A DNA stretch of 64,000 bases from Acanthaster planci (lineage: Eukaryota > Echinodermata > Asteroidea > Valvatida > Acanthasteridae): assembly GCF_001949145.1 (NCBI RefSeq), contig NW_019091355.1:556083-620082 (forward strand). The letters run 5' to 3'. Positions 27,534 to 38,500 of the stretch are shown here, piece by piece. The first letter of the stretch is position 1. Each line of letters starts with the position of its first letter. The notes beneath the pieces were generated by a model. It was not told the origin of the DNA. It saw only the letters and a list, made by a program, of their open reading frames with translations, and made no database searches. Position numbers and translations under genes: made by a program.

Positions 27534-29613
27534 CATCTGATCTGAGTTTCCTGGTTAAAAGTGTGAAACAAGTGTATCAATGTCGTGATGTGATGGCTTC
27601 ATTTAAGCACTCTCTTCAGCAATTTCACTGTCAAATCAATGTTCACCACATTTCATTGGAAGTAATACTTCTGGTTGTAGTCATTTCTAGACACTTCAAA
27701 TCCATTGCTGTGGTAACAGACAAAATATTGACATACATGTGCAGGACCCACAAGGAACGAAATGGAGATGACAGCATAGATTAATAAAACCACAGTTCGT
27801 CTCCAACTTGTTTCCCAGCTGAACTCTGACTCAGGTCTTGTTCATCCAATTTCAACTTTTCACCCCAAAAAGGAGGTTCCAGACCGGAGAAATATTGAGG
27901 TTGGGTCTCTGATCCTTTGAAACGGGGTAATGAGAATGATGAATCATAAGAGAGGTCAGGGGTCAAAAGGAAGGGTCGATGACATAACACCTGGGTCAGT
28001 CATTTAAAGCTTAGTATGGGTTATTGAAAAATAGGCCAGAGTTGTGGGATAGTGGTAGTCTAGGACTAGTCTTTTCAAAGCCAAGTCTGAGGTCTGTCTT
28101 CTTAAAATTGTTGGACTTCCCTTTTTCTTCATGGAGAGTCTTTCAGATCATGATCAAAGAGTTTCAGAAGACCCATTTGGAATGGATGGATTTGCATTCT
28201 TTCATGGAAACCAAAGACAGTTGGTGCTTAGATTTTTGTGGCATATATATTCTAAGCTACTTGTATACGTGCTGATTCATAGATTCATGTAGGCCTACTT
28301 GGTTATTGAGGTAGCTTTGGGACTAGATAAAAGGAAAGGCCTCAATTCTCATACGTGAGTCGCAAGATTACGATTATGCTCAAGCCTGCCGTGCATGTAC
28401 ACACGTACACTGCACATGTATACTGAAGTCCAAATTTCTTATGTGGAAAACTTTATCATGTAGTGTAAACTTTACAGATCAAAATCGTTGAGTCATGACC
28501 CGACACAGCTGGTACAATTTTAAAAACACTTCAAGCGTCAGTGCTGTGCTTTCGTTTAATTTTTTTACTGAATGCAGTATCCTCCATATTGTCAATTGTC
28601 AAAGGCTTCCTTTTATACATCTTAGGTGGTGGCATATTTCCCAGGGAAAAGTTGCATCACCCGTGCCCTCTCAGATAGTAGACCAATAATTTGTACTTTT
28701 TGAACGATGGTTTACACTGAGAAGTTGAAGAAGAAACAGTGCTACCAAGCTCTTAACTTGTAAGACAGCTGTCCAGGAATCTTCACCATGAGGCGATCCT
28801 GAGTTTAGAAGTTAGTCGAGGAGTTGAATGAGGAAGTCTCAATAGTGCTCATGAGAAAAATTACAATACTCATCAACAATCTGCAAGCCATCTTAGAAAT
28901 CTAAACCTCCATTGAAATCCTGTGATAACGTGATGCTTTAATCCAATATCACTTTCTAATCCAGGGTTTGAACTCGTTGGGGAACCCATGGCCCTTTTTT
29001 CTTGTTACTCTTTGGGATTGCCAAGGCACACAGATAGCTCGTAGTGAAAACTTGGCTCCATCTGGCTCGTAGAGACTTCATGGATTAACTTGTATTCTTA
29101 GTCAGCAAGTCCATCAGGAAATCGTGCCTGAGAGACGCCCGTCTTGTGTGACACACATGGTATGAGTTGGAGATGTGTGCCTCACATATTTTGTACCTCG
29201 TCCAGAAAAGAAAAAAAATCCCGAACAAGATTGATTTCAGCCGGAAACCAGAGTTATGTTTCCCCGGGACAGTGTTATTTATCATCATAAAGCGTGATAT
29301 TGTATGAAAATAAAATACTCAGGTTGTCTGGCTGGGGCACAAATATGGGTTTGACTGGAACCACAGTTTGAGCAAATCTCACAGGACCTCGGACTCATTG
29401 TGCACTGTGGCTTCAATATGAAAATTACATATACGGAGTCAGGGTAACAGTGCATAAGAGTAGAATCATGGCATCTCTTAACTACCTCCACAATGCAGCA
29501 AATTACAGTCACTTATTAAAAAGACTACTGGATCAATGTAGATGCACATTATGCTATTTGCTTTGACATGTTTTTCTTGTAAGCATGATTAAAAAAAAAT
29601 CTTTTCTTCACAG

Positions 29614-29967
29614 TCAGTGAAAATACTAAACCAGATTGAAATTGGTTCCTCTAATATGGAGGATTTTAGTATTATATTCTCTCAGAGTTTCAAACAGCGT
29701 GGTTATCTTGATCTAAGGGAATCCTGCTTGAAACGGAAGCGCTGTCAGCACTACCAAACATGGGGCATACCTGGACAGATATTAGGGGTTTCACCTTGGG
29801 TGTTTGGAACTTATCTGCAAGTGGCGCGGGATGTTAAATTTTTTGTTCATGTGTTGGGTATAACCGCTGCAAATAACCAGGACCATCCAGTGGTAGTCAT
29901 TGTAAGATATTCAGTGGAGGCTCCAGAGAAATGGCACACTGAAAATACATCAGAAGGAGATTCCCTT
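29614..29967 (+). other. Exon-like open reading frame, unrecognised
   Basis: An open frame of exactly 118 codons lies between a strong acceptor (tcttttcttcacag) and a strong donor (gtaagt), phase 0 on both sides. I see no family motif in the translation, which includes GIPGQILGVSPWVFGTYLQV. A frame of this length can occur by chance in 64 kb, and no partner exon was found. It does not contain Gly-X-Y repeats and its phase does not match the start of the first collagen exon. Confidence 0.2.
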
Positions 29968-30024
29968 GTAAGTTGTCAGTCACGTCTGCCTGATGGGCAG
30001 GGATAAAGACAATACTGGCCTTCT

Positions 30025-30145
30025 CAAGGAGTTTCCGTCACTCAGCCTGCCCGAATCTCCGGCGCTTCCTCTCCGGCAGGTGGCTGTGTCACCTGAGAGG
30101 GGCTGCGTCTGCCTGCTGAGCTGCCCGTTGTTTCCTGCGCAAATT
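30025..30145. other. Locally GC- and CpG-richer block
   Basis: About 120 bp of clearly higher GC than its surroundings, with clustered CpG (for example ctccggcgcttcctctccgg). It could be an unmethylated regulatory element or part of an unrecognised exon. Confidence 0.3.
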
Positions 30146-32107
30146 GACACCGTTATCTGTGTCAAGATGTGTTTATACGGTGACTGCTTTTGGAGGAGGG
30201 TGAAAGAAGGGTAGATGCATAGAGGAGGATACCGCTACATGTACTTCTCTTTCTCTTCCAATATGTTTAATGATGATAAAGGCAGGCCAATAGATGAAGC
30301 TGATTTGTGGGCTTTAGTTGATGACAGTGCATTTTAGATGCATTAAAAGACCATGACATAAGCGATGTTCTAAAAGCTTGCCTTGGATAGGGGTGCATTT
30401 TTTGATGTGGAGGGAAAGGACTAAGTACCAGTTAACTGTTTGGAGCTCTGACAGTAACTGATGGAAAGACAAGTGCACTTTAGGCGGACTGTGGATGGTT
30501 TCTAGTGGATAGGTCCTGTCTCTTATTTTACTGTCCTCCAAACTCCACTTCATCAGGGTGGAAACTACTGGTGAATGTTTGTTTCAACTTCCCTTGCTTT
30601 TGGACATGTTATGATTAATATTATCGTCACATTTTGTTACGGCAGAGTCACCTGCAACCCATAGCCTTACTTCTATAAATTCTGCCTGGCTTCCAGGGTC
30701 ATTTTCCAAGATCTGAGCATATTCTTGAGGAACTTTCAAGTTCAGCAAAATCTTTTGAAATTCTGAATCACAAATATAGAATCCACCTTTACAAAATGTG
30801 GTTCTTCTTGGTACTTTTCTCCAATCCAATCTTCAGCTGCAATGCTTTGCACAAATTCTTTTGTGATATATGGAAAGGAATAAAGCTTGCTCTGTCATCA
30901 GTTGTGAGATGGATGCATGACTTCAGAGACAGGCGAAATAACGACACGCAGGAAGCTATACAATGAAATGTAGTCTCAAGACTAACTTCCAAGCCAGACT
31001 TTGGGTAATTGGTAAATGTTAGCCAAACAAATATACCTAGTTGTATTTACATTCCACGGGCCAGTCTGTAGATCATGTACAATGCAGTTGGCTACTCTGT
31101 TACGCACGCACGCAATTCAAAGATACATGTAGGTGTCAGAAAATAAATGTTTCTGGTATTTAACTTTTAAAGATGGTGGCCTGATGGGCCGATGTCTGTG
31201 ATCTCTACGTGAGCACATCGTAATTTGGGTTCATCATGAATGCTGTCATGTAATTTCACAGCCATTAAAAAAACAAAATTCAAATTTTTCAGGACTCAGC
31301 AGGAATGTCTCAAACCAGTGATTACTGAAGGAGAAACAATTACATCATATAAAAAGGACATCTTCTACTTAAAGAAGTCTGCACGATATCATATCTTATC
31401 CCATTAAAAATAAAAGAAAAATGCCAAACATTTGTTAATCAAATTGGTACAGTGAACTTTGACAAATACATGTACATTTACCTTTTTCAGAATTGTGAAA
31501 TTGTTTGATATGTTTGAAATGACATATTTCAAATCTGTTTCCTTCGGTTTTGTCTCTGCAGTTAACATTTTAATGTACTAGTTAAATGTTTTCTCATGAT
31601 GAAGTGTTTTGACATATTTTGACAACGTCTATTCAGACTAAATATAAAAGCACGTCATCTTAAAATAACGTTGAATTTGTCAGTAACCAGCACATGAGCT
31701 CTGAAATAACTGTACAAAAACATACCGCGAAAATTTATGAAATGTTCGTGCGACTTTTGTGGTCCACATGAGAATTACAGATATCTTGTTTATTTGGGTA
31801 CAGAGGCAAGCTATATGCCGTTTACATTTGGGTGTTATGAAGCATACCTGAACTATGAAAAACTAACCTCCTATTTATTTTGGGGAGATGTTCTAATAAA
31901 AGAAGTGTAGGGCGAGACTGATTGCCCGAGTTTTTCTTCGTGATTCATGACGAGACATAGTCTTTATGAAATATTGTTTTCCAGAAGAACCAACTTTTTT
32001 GGAAGTCGAAAGATTTGTGGATCTGTGAGTGTGAGCCTGGAAAGATTGCAGTAGAACAGAATGCAAATGTTATCAGTCATCGGGACCATGGAAAAGCTTA
32101 ATATACT

Positions 32108-32145
32108 AGTATGCGCATACTGGTACCCTGTGGTATGCGCATACC
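32108..32145. repeat. Two perfect 14-bp palindromes
   Basis: agtatgcgcatact (32108-32121) and ggtatgcgcatacc (32132-32145) are each self-complementary and share the core tatgcgcata. They lie about 330 bp 5' of the first visible collagen exon. They could be dimeric transcription-factor sites or a small duplicated repeat. Confidence 0.6.
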
Positions 32146-32474
32146 GGTACCTTGCCCAATGTTCTGACTTGTTGTGTAATGTTGTACGTGTAAAAAGAAC
32201 AAAAAATATATACTAAGAAGATATTTGGTGCTTATTTTGTATTTAGGGCATACATGGTCAAGCATGCTACTACATCTAAGAACGTCCAACTTCAAAGCTA
32301 TGGTATTTTATTTGATTATGTTCCACAACCTCATACATGTTGTATGAAAGTCAGCAGGTTGATGTCTGTTTTTGGTGTAAATTTCTCGGTGATGGTGTTG
32401 CATTCTGAATGTGGTGTTGTACTCGCACTGTGTTGATTTTTGTTTTGCCTGTTCTATCATTCCACTGTCTCCAG

Positions 32475-32546
32475 GGCCCCCAGGTACCCCAGGTCTTCGA
32501 GGTTTCCCCGGCGAGAAAGGACGGAGAGGTAAAAAAGGTGAACAAG
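32475..32546 (+). CDS. Collagen exon 1 (first visible)
   Basis: The exon follows a long pyrimidine tract ending tctccag and opens with GG, the last two bases of a split Gly codon (phase 1). It encodes 8 triplets including [15 protein letters not shown] and leaves phase 1 into exon 2. The 3' end is uncertain. Donor gttcgg after 32546 is weak; donor gtaaaa after 32528 is better and gives the classical 54-nt exon, also in frame. I prefer 72 nt because two further triplets (GKK, GEQ) keep the Gly spacing. Confidence 0.75.
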
Positions 32547-35500
32547 GTTCGGCTCAATCCCGTGTGTTTTCACATTCTTTCAAATCTCTCCATCGCTAAC
32601 CCATTTCTTAGCCTTTGTGTACTAACCCCATTTCCTTTTATTTCAAACTAGCTAAAAACACCACAGTAGTGCTGCATTGTCACATTCTGCACAAGGCCTT
32701 GTCCAAATCAATTGGCTGTGGCTGCCAGTAACACACTTGTCTATGGGGAATTAGCTGAAGTCAGGGGCTTCTATGAGTGCATGTGTCATTTGCAGCCACA
32801 TCCTTAACTTGTGGACATGGCCTAAAACAGGCATACCACATCAGTGCACCACATAATATACCACATTACTACCTCTCTACAGGTGTGTACACATAAACAA
32901 GAGAGGCAATGACATTAGATTGTCTCACTAGCCTCTCTCTTTGCAACCAACGAGGGGGTACTTGTGCACAGTGCATATTGTGGTGTTGTGTGCCTTCAAA
33001 GTTCATCTCAGCTGTGATATTTTGCAGTTTAAGACAGGGAAGTCTTCAGAGAGTTTTGCAAAACAAACCACAAGAGATTTTTTGAATGTTCTCATCCTTA
33101 AAGACCATCTTATCAAACAAATGATGATTTTCACTTTCATATTAATTTCTGTTGCTTTTTTGAAATTTAAAAGAAATGCAGTTCATGCTTTTTTCATTTC
33201 TACGGTGCATACATGTAGATCATTCAATTTCAGTTGTTTTTCTTTGCTTCGTTTCTATTACATCACATCTCTTCATTGCTTTGTGTATTTCTGATGGTAT
33301 CAGCAATTCTGTCATGATGTAACATTGTGTCCAGCTTCAAATTTTGCCTTTATTAGAGCAGACACATCAGATTTGCATATTTAGTAACAGTATTCTAATT
33401 CACTGCTACATTGTGATGTCATGCAAAATCATTACAAATTGAAAATGAGAAAGGATTACACTTGTCGGTACTTTGCTGCTTGTGTGGAATGTAGAGTTTT
33501 GGTAGCTTCTCCATTAACACCGTTTGTTGGTCAGTTTAGTTGTTTAACGTTCGCCATCCGACCTGCCGTCTGCTCCTAACAGTGTGAAGCTTACTCGTAG
33601 ATTCATGAAATGATCTTACCCGGGAATGAGTTATCCTTGTTCCTAATAATAAAAATAAAGAACCACTTCTGAAAGCGTTTCAAGAATAGCTGCAGAATAA
33701 ATACAAGAAAGGCATCTGGGATTATAGTCTGACGTTTGTCTCTTTTGATAAAAGTAATGTTTATCCATTATTAAAACTTGTCTGATCTAAGTTTATCTTT
33801 GCTACATTTGTACTGCAATTTATTCTGGAAAAAATGTACTTTCAGTGTGGTTCTTCAGTTCACGTAGAGTTACCATTTTGTTTTGTTCTGTTTTCCAAGC
33901 ATGTAGCTGGAATTATTTGTGTAGAAGGAGCCATAATGCATTTTAATCAAACATTCCAAAAAATGCAAAAAAGGAAGAAGAAATGTATGCTTTTCTTTGC
34001 TTTCACTTTCGTTCAAATTTGATCATTGAATGGAACCGAAATGATAAAAAAATGCCAACATTTCTTTTTAAATGACGGGTTCTTTTGTACTTCCTTCCAT
34101 TTTTGATTTACTCTTGCACTTTGTAGTGATACACAGTACAATTAGCACAACCATTTGGTCTCATACACCAAGCACTCGAAAGTAGACTAGAATTAAGAAA
34201 TTCTAAAGCCATTGCCCTTGTTTGAGTCTTGTTGGCAGGCAACATGGTGCTGTTTGCAGTTGCACTGAGCCCAGTGGACTTGCACAGTCACACCAGTTTG
34301 TGAAACAATGAGAGATATGCAAATTTGCCGACTAGAATTTTGTGAGGAAGACTCTCCTAACAGCAGAGCAAAGAACCCATTAGTCCACACACTAGACAAG
34401 CACATTGCCACTGTGACCTGTTGCATTAAACACTTGTCTGTTTTCTTTAAAGTAATGAGTAATTCTTCCATGTCTGTTTCTCTTGGCAGGTTCAACTGGC
34501 TTTCCTGTGAGTATCTTTTCATTTGCTATTAGTTACATGTACTCGTCAACAACTGGTTAAAAGAAGAGCTATACATATATGTAGCTCTGTTGTGGAACCA
34601 AAAATTATTTTTCACTTTTGGAACATGGTTCCGGTTTTTGTCCTTTCTGTTGTAAAGACACCAGAACACATGTATTTACCGTACATGTTTTTGTCCTTTC
34701 TGTTGTAAAGACACCAGAGCACATGTATTTACCGTACATGTTTTTGTCCTTTCTGTTGTAAAGACACCAGAACACATGTATGGTAAGTGCAACAACTGGT
34801 TTAATTTTGAGCAAGAAATGTCAAATGCTTTCTGCTGTAAGGTGTTTCTGATAACAGGTGCCCTTTACAAATGTCGCAAGATCAAAGTGATTTGGTTGGC
34901 TTTTCATTTCCAGGGACCTATTGGCATTAAAGGAGAAGTTGGCATTGGTTCACAGGTATGTACAGATTCAATACTGCATGTGTCTCATAGACATTGATAG
35001 ATCAAGTGCTAGTCAGGATTTGACAGGTTAGGGTAGAAGCACTTACATAATGCAGATAAACAGGACCCCTTGAAAAATACAGGTATTACCTGAGGGATTC
35101 TGAGCCACATGATTTGAGTTTTGTGATTAAGTCTGCCAATGGCCAGCTGACCCATTTAGCAGGTGTAGGCATGTGGGTAAGCCAGGATTCTTTTTTATCC
35201 TGTGTAAAAGGCTGACTGAGAAATGTTATGCTGTAGGTCATTAACACCCTTCTCTTGCAGTCAAAAAGTCATTAAATTGGGTCCTGATCAGCATAGTTGC
35301 CCAGCAATTCTGAGAAACACTTTCTTTACTGCTCAGTGTTGCTTCCAGTAAAATCCTGCCTTAAGCCTCACCATGCGAAGCTTCCAATTCATCACATGAT
35401 GAAATCAGCTGATGATCTCATAATTGTGACCAGTTTCTTGACCTAGAAAGTCTCTTACACCTCTGGCCGGTAACCGGGACACAAAGCCATTGGCCGAAGC

Positions 35501-38500
35501 ACCTGACATTCCTTGATGTATTAGGTGCATGGAGCCCACCTGCTGTTCCTAGCCTTTAAGATGATCACAGGCAGACATTGTTTGGGTGTCAGCCAAGCAG
35601 AGAGACTTCTGTTGGTTGATTAGGGTGGGATCCTAGAAGAAAAACAAGGTGTGGGGTGAATGACCTCAGAACAGAGGCTGGTGAGGACAGAGGTTGTTCC
35701 AAGAAGAACAAGTGGAATGTTGTTTTGAACGGAGATCAGAACATCAGTGTAGGCACCTTTGTAGATGTAAAGACAGGCCAGAGACTAGGCACCTTTGTAG
35801 ATGTCAAGACAGGCCAGAGACTAGGCACCTTTGTAGATGTAAAGACAGGCCAGAGACTAGGCACCTTTGTAGATGTAAAGACAGGCCAGGGACTTGACAG
35901 ATGTTGAAGTGTACAGAAACGAGGGTTGAATGCTAAGATTTCCCAGGACCAGATTTTTGAGAGATTTTCAGAAAAAGTGTCATGCTCTGCCGCTTTCAGT
36001 GAGTTTTGAGAAGTACAATATGGCCCAACAAGTCAGCAAGTTCCTAATTTTTTTCTAGTTAATATTTGCAGCATCGATGTATGCCTCAGATAGTCAATGT
36101 TTTCACCTGCTTTTTTCCACTTAGGGTCCCCCTGGGATGCCAGGTCCCATTGGCCAACCTGGTTACCCAGGCAGCAAAGGTGAAATTGGATCCCCAGGTG
36201 TAGGCATCAGAGGACTTCCTGGCCCCCCAGGGTCTCCTGGAGAACCTGGCAGTAAAGGAGATAAGGTGGGGTTAAATCCAGCTTTCTCATTGGTTGTGAA
36301 ATAATGCATATTCACAACTTTAACAAACTGGCTGTGTCTATCTGGTTCGTGCGTGTGATGTCACTTCAGTTTAAACCACGCCCACTGGACATGCACTGCA
36401 AATAGAGTTACATGCATTGATCACCGTTTACGTGGAACTATGGACGCGGAAGTTAACGTGCAACTTCAGCAAATCGTGGTGCATCTGCCTTTTGTGACGA
36501 AGTCACTTACGAACCAAATTGATAAGCTGCCTGACGTTATGGAGTAGCTGTTTGGTTTTGTTTGTACTTGCGATTCGCCTTTGAGAGGTATTTGTTTATG
36601 GATCATGCTCGTAGTCCTACAGAAATCTTCTGTTTCTTAGGGCATATCTGCCTGAATGATATTGCATCAATCCTTTTCTTGAGTTTTAGTTTTGAAATCA
36701 ACTGTAAGTGAAAGTTAACACTTTGGATGTGTACAGGAGAATCCTGTCACAGGTCACATGACTTCTTGCCTAAAGATACAGTCATCAAGATCTTGGCTTC
36801 TATGGTTAAAAACCTTGTCAAACCCAGGCTTTAGTTTCAGTTTCAGACTTCTATCATGATTAGGAAGAGACTTCTCTGAAGTTTGAATGACTCAAAGGTT
36901 CATGATTTTGATTGATTGTAATTTTTTGTCCATTCCAGGGTGATTTGGGTAGCCCAGGCAGATCGGTAAGCCCTAATCATTCCTTCCTTTTCACTCACGG
37001 AGCTGTGTCAGTGTTTGTGACTAAAAAGCTCATTTTAGACAGCTTTGATTTATTCTTATCGAATTGACATGTTCCAAAAATATGCTTACGTCTGATTTGT
37101 GCAAGTTGACTGAAGAAACATTTCCTTTCCATAATCTAATTTAGGGCTACAACGGAGTTCCAGGGATAACTGGAAAACCTGGACAAAAGGTAAGATGCAG
37201 AAAGCTTTGGAATCATGTATTTTCAGATTATGAAAAAAAGTGTCAGAGCTGTTGACCTTTAGGAACAGAGTCAATCCCTCTTCACGGTTGGATATGCCCA
37301 GGAATGTTGATATTGCTATTTCACATATTCAAGAAAGACGGAGCATACTTCATGCTCGAATGCCTTTGCTAAGGGTGTATGCAAACAGAAAATTCATGCT
37401 TGAGAATTAAGATTTGACCTTAATCTGTTCAAACCCACCATGTCGGTGAGTGAATAGGACTCACCTATTCAGAATTTATAAAATGAAGATGGGTTTGAGT
37501 TGTTGCCAGGCTTTAGTGCTTCACATCTTCAACATAAGCATCTTTGGACTGTATCCTTATTCCCACAGAGATACGGTAACCATTACACAAGGTTTCCTGT
37601 TTTATTATCACGAACTGACTTTGTTCATTCCTAGTTGATATTTGTTAATAAAAGGACGACTAGTTAACAAGCAAGGCTTGCATGTACCGACTGGTTTTAT
37701 TCTGGTCTGCTTTTCTCCAAACAGGGAGAGAGGGGCTTGTCTGGACAACCTGGTCTGGCTGGAATGACTGGTCCAATGGTAAGCTTAGTTCTTAATAATT
37801 TACTGTTGATTTTGTGTTCATGAAAAATGACTCAAGAATTTGAAAGATGGTTGCATATGAACCTCAATTTCAGCCCAGTGTAAAACAGTGCAGTGCTTTT
37901 GTTCAGCTGTAATTACTTTGAATGAAGAAACATGACATGAGGATTGGAGCCAAGGACCTCCATATCAATAGTATGATTTCCTGGCGTTGTTAGTGGGAAT
38001 CCCATCATTGGCTTTTTTTTAAGTCCCAAATTGAATCAGAGTTAGCAATTTAAGTTCCAGTTTTGTTTTTTTCTATTCCTTGCCTTTTTTGAAAGACCTA
38101 CACTGATTACAAGCCTGTGTCTTTAATATATGTCCGAACTGTTAATGACAAAATGTCAACACCACTTTTATTCAAGATTGCATTTTTAAATTATGTGTAT
38201 TTTTGTCTTTGGTAGGGTCCAGAAGGAAAACGAGGGGAGAAGGTAGGCTGTCTGATCTGTTTGAAATATTTGCTATCTTGATTTTGTGCAAAACTTTCCT
38301 AGGAATTCTAGGAGACATTCTATGTAGTCTTACTGAAGTTGGAAGTCTTCACTTGAAGTTGTTTCATTAGGAAACTCCACTGATAAGATTGTCTTGCCAG
38401 TGTATTCTTGACAGAGTGCTGTTCGTGCCTGGTTAATGTCACATCACACAGGAAAGCATTGTGGATTCTAAGAGGGTTTGTAGAAGGAAGGAACCCTCAT

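Larger units (their letters stand above)
1..32474. other. Long non-coding region upstream of first visible collagen exon
   Basis: No Gly-X-Y exon, transmembrane exon or other recognisable coding exon was found here on either strand by eye. The open frames are what AT-rich DNA produces by chance. Because the first visible collagen exon starts in mid-codon, at least part of this stretch must be intron of that gene, or hold exons too short for me to recognise. Repeats and mobile-element fragments inside it are listed separately. Confidence 0.6.

Noticed and set aside
27335-27580. Gly-rich minus-strand frame that looks like a structural protein.
   Set aside because: It lies almost wholly within the hAT-like MITE, and its glycines come from the element's C/G runs.
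35752-35895. Four [12 protein letters not shown] repeats as a protein domain of the collagen.
   Set aside because: No acceptor or donor frames the array, and the repeat is better explained as an intronic minisatellite; kept only as a finding.
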